Source: Mesorhizobium loti
Lineage (GTDB): Bacteria > Pseudomonadota > Alphaproteobacteria > Rhizobiales > Rhizobiaceae
Length of the DNA stretch: 64,000 nt
Reading direction: 5' to 3'
Assembly: GCF_013170705.1 (NCBI RefSeq)
Contig: NZ_CP033334.1
Coordinates: 3,697,501 to 3,761,500, forward strand
The position numbers were made by a program, and so were the translations under genes. This document shows positions 59,976 to 64,000 of this stretch, one piece after another (positions within the stretch are counted from its first letter, which is position 1; each line of letters begins with the position of its first letter). The notes beneath the pieces are model-generated. The model was not told where the DNA came from. It saw nothing but the letters and a program-made list of their open reading frames with translations, and made no database searches.

Positions 59976-60398
59976 TCAGTGCGCCGCGGCGGTGACGGCG
60001 GCGACAAGCGCATCGCTCGTATATTGCCTGTCGCCGATGCCCCAGCCGCCGTCGGGCGCGTTGACGATGTTGATCCAGGTATTTTCGGGCTTGTGCTCCG
60101 GGACGCAGAGATCGGCGACAATCCCGGCGGCAGTGGTGATGAAGGCCTTGCGGGCTTCAACCGAGCCAAGGCCGATATTGGGTAATTTCAACTCCACCAT
60201 GACGACAGGCCGGTTGGCACCGCCGGCATAGATGTGGCGGGACGGCAGGACATGGACCGTGCCGCCGACGATCGACGTGAGGAAGGAATTGCCCGTAGCG
60301 CCGGAGGCATCGATCAGGGCGTCGCTGAGGCGCGGCAGGATTTCGCGCTCTCCGGCCTCTGTCAGTACACCTTCCGGCGCGGTCACGGTGATTGGCAT
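59976..60398 (-). CDS. Tautomerase (4-oxalocrotonate tautomerase/MIF superfamily) protein
   Basis: A 140-residue tautomerase-superfamily protein. After Met removal Pro1 of MPITVTAPEG would be the catalytic base. Two related halves are visible (start and the segment VVMVELKLPNIGLGSVEARK), so it is a fused form of the 60-residue unit. Substrate is likely an enol-keto small molecule, not determined. AAGGAGAG precedes the ATG. It is divergent from the TetR gene with operator-like repeats between them. Confidence 0.82.
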   Translation of the reverse strand: MPITVTAPEGVLTEAGEREILPRLSDALIDASGATGNSFLTSIVGGTVHVLPSRHIYAGGANRPVVMVELKLPNIGLGSVEARKAFITTAAGIVADLCVPEHKPENTWINIVNAPDGGWGIGDRQYTSDALVAAVTAAAH

Positions 60399-60462
60399 CT
60401 GGGCTCTCCTTGTCCTCGGGTTGCACGGCCTTGCTTGACGGATCGCCTTCCGGCTTGCCATG

Positions 60463-60526
60463 TTTCGTATCAATTGTTACGTTATGCGAGACAGGCGAGT
60501 CAACGGGTTTCGTATCGATCGCTATG
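60463..60526 (+). promoter_or_regulatory. Repeated operator-like sites between tautomerase and TetR genes
   Basis: TTTCGTATCAAT (60463-60474) and TTTCGTATCGAT (60508-60519) are direct repeats 45 bases apart. The first continues into CGTATCAATTGTTACG (60466-60481), a palindrome with 14 of 16 symmetric bases; the second into CGTATCGATCGCTATG, which overlaps the TetR start codon. They are the best candidates for autorepression and control of the tautomerase/VOC pair. Confidence 0.6.
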
Positions 60527-61153
60527 GATAAATTGGAAAGGGCAAGGGGTGGTCGTCCCCGTGCGTTCGACCCCGACCGGGCACTGGATGCGGCGATGCA
60601 CCTGTTCTGGGAGCATGGCTATGAGGCGACGTCGCTTGCCATGCTGCGTGAGGCGATGGGGCTGACGCCGCCGCAGATTTACAATGCTTTCACCGACAAG
60701 GAGACCTTGTTCCGCAAGGCGCTGACACGCTACCACGAGACCGAGATAGGGTTTGCGCTGGAGGCGCTGAGTGCGCCGGTACCGACGCGCGAGGCGATCC
60801 GGCGGTTGCTCATGGGGGCGGCGGAGGCCTATTCCAGGCCCGGCAAGCCGGGCGGATGCCTGTTCGTCAGCGGCGCGCTGGCGGCCTCGCCGCAGGCGCA
60901 AGGCATCGCGGATGAACTCAAGGCCTATCGCAAGGCGAGCGAGGCGGCGATCGCGCAGCGGCTGGCCAGGGGCAGGGCAGCGGGTGAACTGCCGCAAGAG
61001 CTCTCCGTCGAGAGTCTCGCCAAATACATTGCCGGCGTCATGAATGGCATGTCGATCCAGGCGCGCGACGGCGCATCGGCCGAAGAGTTGCGCCTTTTGG
61101 CCCAAACCGCTCTTGCGGCTCTGCCGGCTGAAGAGCAAAAACGGGAGGCATGA
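60524..61153 (+). CDS. TetR/AcrR family transcriptional regulator
   Basis: Repressor-type regulator of 209 residues. The N-terminal helix-turn-helix is RPRAFDPDRALDAAMHLFWEHGYEATSLAMLREAMGLTPPQIYNAFTDKETLF; the C-terminal part (GGCLFVSGALAASPQAQGIA, ESLAKYIAGVMNGMSIQARDGAS) matches the TetR C-terminal domain found in regulators of reductases and tautomerases. The ATG at 60524 begins MDKLERARGGRPR; the frame is open to 60392. It overlaps or abuts the MOSC gene downstream. Confidence 0.9.
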   Translation: MDKLERARGGRPRAFDPDRALDAAMHLFWEHGYEATSLAMLREAMGLTPPQIYNAFTDKETLFRKALTRYHETEIGFALEALSAPVPTREAIRRLLMGAAEAYSRPGKPGGCLFVSGALAASPQAQGIADELKAYRKASEAAIAQRLARGRAAGELPQELSVESLAKYIAGVMNGMSIQARDGASAEELRLLAQTALAALPAEEQKREA

Positions 61154-61170
61154 TTCAAGGACGGAACGCC

Positions 61171-61788
61171 ATGCTGGATCTCTTCCCCGAGGCCGAAAAG
61201 CCGGTCGAAATCATCCCGGCAAAGAAGCTTTCCGCCCGCGCGGCCGCGCTTTATGCCGCGCCGCCGGGTCATTTCCAGACACGCCCGGTGAAGGAATTGC
61301 GGCTGGGCTTCGACGGCATATGGGGCGATTTCCATGCCGGCGCGACGCGGCGTTCGGGAGGACGCGAACCCTGGTATCCGCGCGGCACCGAAATGCGCAA
61401 CGAGCGGCAAGTGTCGATCGTGGCCGGGGATGAACTGGCCATTGTCGCCGAGCGGATGGGGCTGGCCGAGATCAGGCCGGAATGGATCGGCGCCAATCTG
61501 GTGATCGAAGGCGTGCCACATCTGTCGATGCTGCCGGCTGGCACGCTGCTGTTCTTCAAGGATGGTGTCACCCTCAAGGTCGACGCCCAGAACGGACCAT
61601 GCCGCATCGCCGGGCGGTCAATTGCTCAAAATTCCGGGATGGCCGACATCGAAGCTGGCGCATTGTTGTTCCCGAAAGCGGCGAAGCGGCTGCGGGGCGT
61701 GGTCGCCTGGGTCGAGAAGCCGGGAACGATCAAGGCCGGCGAAGAGATTTCCGCGCGGGTGCCGGAGCAGTGGATCTATCGGGCCTGA
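61171..61788 (+). CDS. MOSC domain-containing protein
   Basis: A 205-residue protein with a MOSC domain (molybdenum-cofactor sulfurase C-terminal), including RNERQVSIVAGDELAIVAERMG, IGANLVIEGVPHLSMLPAGTLLFF and a Cys in NGPCRIAGRSI that fits the conserved MOSC Cys. Such proteins bind sulfur or molybdenum cofactor and act in N-hydroxylated compound reduction or cofactor sulfuration. The ATG at 61171 has AAGGA nine bases upstream; one at 61150 overlaps the TetR stop (ATGA) and is possible. Probably co-transcribed with the TetR gene. Confidence 0.86.
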   Translation: MLDLFPEAEKPVEIIPAKKLSARAAALYAAPPGHFQTRPVKELRLGFDGIWGDFHAGATRRSGGREPWYPRGTEMRNERQVSIVAGDELAIVAERMGLAEIRPEWIGANLVIEGVPHLSMLPAGTLLFFKDGVTLKVDAQNGPCRIAGRSIAQNSGMADIEAGALLFPKAAKRLRGVVAWVEKPGTIKAGEEISARVPEQWIYRA

Positions 61789-61796
61789 GAGCAAGG

Positions 61797-61822
61797 GCTA
61801 CGCCGCCCTTGGGCGGCGTAGC
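61797..61822. terminator. Hairpin between convergent MOSC and SDR genes
   Basis: GCTACGCCGCCC and its complement form a perfect 12-bp stem around TT, 9 bases after the MOSC stop and 15 before the SDR stop. There is no T-run after it on either strand, so termination is likely but not certain. Confidence 0.55.
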
Positions 61823-61836
61823 AAAAGTGCCGGGCC

Positions 61837-62676
61837 TCAGCCCTTGCGGTTCTTGTTGGCGCCTTGCGCCATGACGGACACGTGGTCCCACCTGTCCCAG
61901 GTGGCGAGGCGGTTGGCGTATTCCTGGCGGATCATCGGCAGGCCGCCATCGCCGAAGAACACGCGCAGCGGCGGCTCGGCGGCGTCGACGATGGCCAGCA
62001 TCGCCGGGCCGGTCGCCTCGGGATCGCCGGCGACCGAGTTGGCGCGGCGCTCGGCCATCTTGGCACGGGCAGGCGCATAGGCCTCGATGGGCTTGGAGAC
62101 CTTGGCGGAGGCGCCGGACCAGTCGGTGGAAAAGCCACCCGGCTCGACCAGCGTGACATGAATGCCGAACTCCGCGACCTCGATGCTGAGTGACTGGCTG
62201 AAGGCTTCCAGCGCCCATTTCGAGGCGTGGTAGAGGCCGAGCGAGGCAAAGGCATTGACGCCGCCGATCGACGAGATCTGGATGATGTGGCCGGACCTCT
62301 GCGACCGCATGATCGGCAGGGCTGCCTGCGTGACCCAGAGCGCGCCGAACACATTGGTTTCGATCTGGTCGCGGGCTTCCTGTTCGCTGACTTCCTCGAT
62401 GGCGCCGAAATGGCCATAGCCGGCATTGTTGATGACCACGTCGAGCCGGCCGAAGCGCTTGTGCGCCTCGGCGATGGCGGCGTCGACAGCTTTCTTGTCG
62501 GTGACGTCCAGCTTTATCGCGGCAATGTTGTCACCATATTTCTCGACCAGATCGGCGAGCGTGCCGGCGTCACGGGCGGTCGCGGCAACGCGGTCGCCAC
62601 GCGCCAATGCGGCCTCGGCCCAGACGCGGCCAAAACCCTTCGACGATCCGGTGATGAACCAAACCTTTGATGTCAT
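61837..62676 (-). CDS. Short-chain dehydrogenase/reductase
   Basis: Classical SDR of 279 residues with the cofactor motif TGSSKGFG (residues about 9-16), DVTD, NNAGYGHFGAIEE, Ser in IIQISSIGG and YHASK, plus PGGFSTDW. The pattern is that of bacterial SDRs related to 17-beta-hydroxysteroid-type oxidoreductases; the substrate is unknown. The ATG at 62676 begins MTSKVWFITG with AAGGAT upstream; the longer frame to 62859 runs into the terminator region. Confidence 0.89.
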   Translation of the reverse strand: MTSKVWFITGSSKGFGRVWAEAALARGDRVAATARDAGTLADLVEKYGDNIAAIKLDVTDKKAVDAAIAEAHKRFGRLDVVINNAGYGHFGAIEEVSEQEARDQIETNVFGALWVTQAALPIMRSQRSGHIIQISSIGGVNAFASLGLYHASKWALEAFSQSLSIEVAEFGIHVTLVEPGGFSTDWSGASAKVSKPIEAYAPARAKMAERRANSVAGDPEATGPAMLAIVDAAEPPLRVFFGDGGLPMIRQEYANRLATWDRWDHVSVMAQGANKNRKG

Positions 62677-62711
62677 GATGTGGGATCCTTGCCCCTGAGG
62701 GCGCGATTTTA

Positions 62712-62739
62712 GCGAAAGCGGAGGCTTCTCCGCTTTCGC
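62712..62739 (-). terminator. Terminator-like hairpin after the class IV aminotransferase
   Basis: GCGAAAGCGGAG and its complement make a perfect 12-bp stem with a 4-base loop. On the minus strand it lies 68 bases past the aminotransferase stop and is followed by TAAAATCG, so it ends that transcript before the SDR gene. Confidence 0.6.
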
Positions 62740-62807
62740 GCATATACAGTCTGTCCCCTGATTTTCCAGAGGCGAGGGGAAATCTTTTTGAACAGGACGG
62801 CCCGGTA

Positions 62808-63770
62808 TCAGGGATATTTCACGGGGCTCGACCACGCCGGATGATCGTGCTTTCGCCAATAGAGCGCCATCAGCCGGCTGGTGACGGGTCCGACCTTGCC
62901 ATCGGCGATGGCCGCGCCGTCGATCCGCGTCACCGGCATGATGCCGCCGGCGGTCGAGGTGATGAAGACCTCGTCGGCCGCCTTTAGCGCGGCGACGCTG
63001 ATATCGGCAGCCTCGGCGGTGAGCCCTTCCTCGCCACAGAGATCGAAAACGGTGCGGCGGGTGATGCCGGGCAGCACGCCGATGGCCGGCGTCGACAGTC
63101 TCCCATCCTTGACGCAGAAGACGTTGAAGCCCGGGCCCTCGGCGACATTGCCGTTGAAGTCGAGAATGAGCGCGGTCTCGGCGTCGCGGTCATAGGCATC
63201 GTAGAGGCCGCGCACCAGGTCGAGCCAGTGATAGTTCTTGATCGCGGGATCGATCGAAGCCGGCGGGATACGCACCTTGTCGCTGATGGCGACGTGCAGG
63301 CCGCGCCGCAACTGCTCGGCATTGGCGACCGAGCCGAACTGGACCGCGAAAGCCATGAAGCGGTTGATCGCCTGGCGCGGATCGCGGCTGAAGGTCGGCG
63401 AGGCGCCGCGAGTGCACAGCATCTCGACATAGGCGGCGCGATGGCCCGACAACGCGACGCAATTGTGCAGGATCTCGGCCACGCCTTCGCGATCGAAGGG
63501 GATCGTCATGCGCAGCTTTTCGAGTCCGCCGAAGAAGCGGTCGAGATGCAGGTCAAGCCGGAAGAAGCGGCCGTCCCAGACATGCACCGTATCGTAGGTG
63601 GCGTCCGAGTGCAGAAATCCCCAATCCAGCACCGACACCTTAGCCTGCGACATCGGCAGGTACTGACCATCGAGGAAAGCGATGCCATCGGGATAGGAAT
63701 GCGGGTCGACATGGCGATCGCCAACCAGCGGCAGTCGCGCCGGGTCCTCTGTTGCCTTCGTCCGGGTCAT
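62808..63770 (-). CDS. Class IV PLP aminotransferase resembling (R)-selective amine:pyruvate transaminases
   Basis: Fold-type IV aminotransferase of 320 residues with PLP Lys178 in DPAIKNYHWLDLVRG. The family includes branched-chain and D-amino-acid aminotransferases, but several blocks match fungal (R)-amine transaminases: GFLHSDATYDTVHVWDGRFFRLDLH, YVEMLCTRG, RIPPASIDPAIKN, EGPGFNVFCVKDG, GVLPGITRR and FITSTAGGIMPVTRIDG. It should transfer an amino group from an (R)-amine or D-amino acid to pyruvate; natural substrate unknown. The ATG at 63770 begins MTRTKATEDPARLP; GAGG lies upstream. Confidence 0.87.
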   Translation of the reverse strand: MTRTKATEDPARLPLVGDRHVDPHSYPDGIAFLDGQYLPMSQAKVSVLDWGFLHSDATYDTVHVWDGRFFRLDLHLDRFFGGLEKLRMTIPFDREGVAEILHNCVALSGHRAAYVEMLCTRGASPTFSRDPRQAINRFMAFAVQFGSVANAEQLRRGLHVAISDKVRIPPASIDPAIKNYHWLDLVRGLYDAYDRDAETALILDFNGNVAEGPGFNVFCVKDGRLSTPAIGVLPGITRRTVFDLCGEEGLTAEAADISVAALKAADEVFITSTAGGIMPVTRIDGAAIADGKVGPVTSRLMALYWRKHDHPAWSSPVKYP

Positions 63771-63924
63771 CGCGGCCTCCTCTCGCACAAGGCGGATCTG
63801 CAGGCTATCGGCGCCGGACAGAAGCGATAGAGCCAGCCATCAGGCGCTGTTCGTCCTCCATGATCTGGCCGATACACCGGATTGGAGTTGCCCTATGATC
63901 CGGCAGCTTGGAATGGGAGGGGAT

Positions 63925-64000
63925 ATGGTCAGGCTTGGGACCGTCATCGCAACCATGATGATTTTCGCCGTGGCGGGCGAAGCCAGTGCGCAATGCGTAA
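63925..64000 (+). CDS. Start of a secreted protein (cut by the window end)
   Basis: An ATG at 63925 preceded by GGGAGGGG opens a frame that reads MVRLGTVIATMMIFAVAGEA and then SAQCV to the window edge. This is a clear signal peptide with an ASA-Q cleavage site. Only 25 codons are visible, so no function can be given. It is divergent from the aminotransferase gene. Confidence 0.6.
   Translation, partial: MVRLGTVIATMMIFAVAGEASAQCV

Noticed and set aside
1..64000. CRISPR arrays, tRNA or rRNA genes, phage or conjugative genes
   Set aside because: No regularly spaced direct repeats, tRNA-like cloverleafs, rRNA sequence or phage/conjugation proteins were recognised; the only complete mobile element seen is the IS630 copy.

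Overview
The window is GC-rich, densely packed chromosomal DNA from an alphaproteobacterium. It looks like a rhizobial (Hyphomicrobiales) genome, most likely Mesorhizobium or a close relative. This is inferred from the style of the proteins (TamA/TamB pair, rhizobial-type RutR, GcvT-fused dimethylglycine dehydrogenase-like enzyme, IS630 element) and from several families of short palindromic intergenic repeats. I saw no rRNA, tRNA or CRISPR array.

Layout. 1-10.9 kb: the N-terminal half of an alpha-2-macroglobulin with a PAN/Apple domain (cut by the window edge), divergent from the outer-membrane pair tamA-tamB; TamB carries a long internal tandem duplication. 11.1-17.5 kb: a complete peptide-type ABC importer (Tat-exported binding protein, two permeases, fused double ATPase). 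17.5-25.3 kb: a lytic-transglycosylase-like lipoprotein, then a non-pyrrolysine MttB-family methyltransferase next to a dimethylglycine/sarcosine dehydrogenase-like enzyme, then DoxX, a small secreted protein, a VOC protein and a ChaC-like cyclotransferase. 25.3-43.8 kb: a reductive pyrimidine-catabolism locus in two blocks. preT-(methyltransferase)-preA is one; the other is RutR divergent from beta-alanine-type aminotransferase, M20 amidohydrolase and dihydropyrimidinase, followed by a small secreted protein, a cupin and an NMT1/THI5-type ABC importer. Between the blocks lie an Rrf2/AhpD pair and an MmyB-type regulator divergent from two coupled SDR genes. Two RutR-like operators (25313-25328 and 33990-34005) tie the blocks together. 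43.9-57.8 kb: Lrp/methionine-gamma-lyase-type pair, CHRD protein, a translationally coupled CoA-transferase/TPP-enzyme pair, a lysophospholipase-like hydrolase, RNase T2, a membrane diguanylate cyclase, EttA, trans-aconitate methyltransferase, a KAS III of the long PA3286-like type and a GFA protein. 57.8-64 kb: an IS630 element inserted in the last codons of the GFA gene, an ICMT-like methyltransferase, a tautomerase/VOC pair divergent from a TetR regulator, a MOSC protein, an SDR, a class IV aminotransferase resembling (R)-selective amine transaminases, and the start of a secreted protein.

How the genes work together. PreT/PreA reduce uracil/thymine, dihydropyrimidinase opens the ring, the M20 hydrolase removes the carbamoyl group and the aminotransferase deaminates the resulting beta-amino acid; RutR would control both blocks. 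The neighbouring THI5-type transporter could supply a pyrimidine-like ligand (inference).

The most unusual structure is a DUF559 nuclease-like gene sitting between two exact 48-bp inverted repeats inside the pyrimidine gene run, with one repeat forming the 3' end of its reading frame. Other points to look at are the two long MITE-like inverted repeats, the duplicated TamB, the extra methyltransferase splitting preT from preA, the MttB/dehydrogenase pair without a corrinoid protein nearby, and an SDR lacking its catalytic Tyr/Lys.
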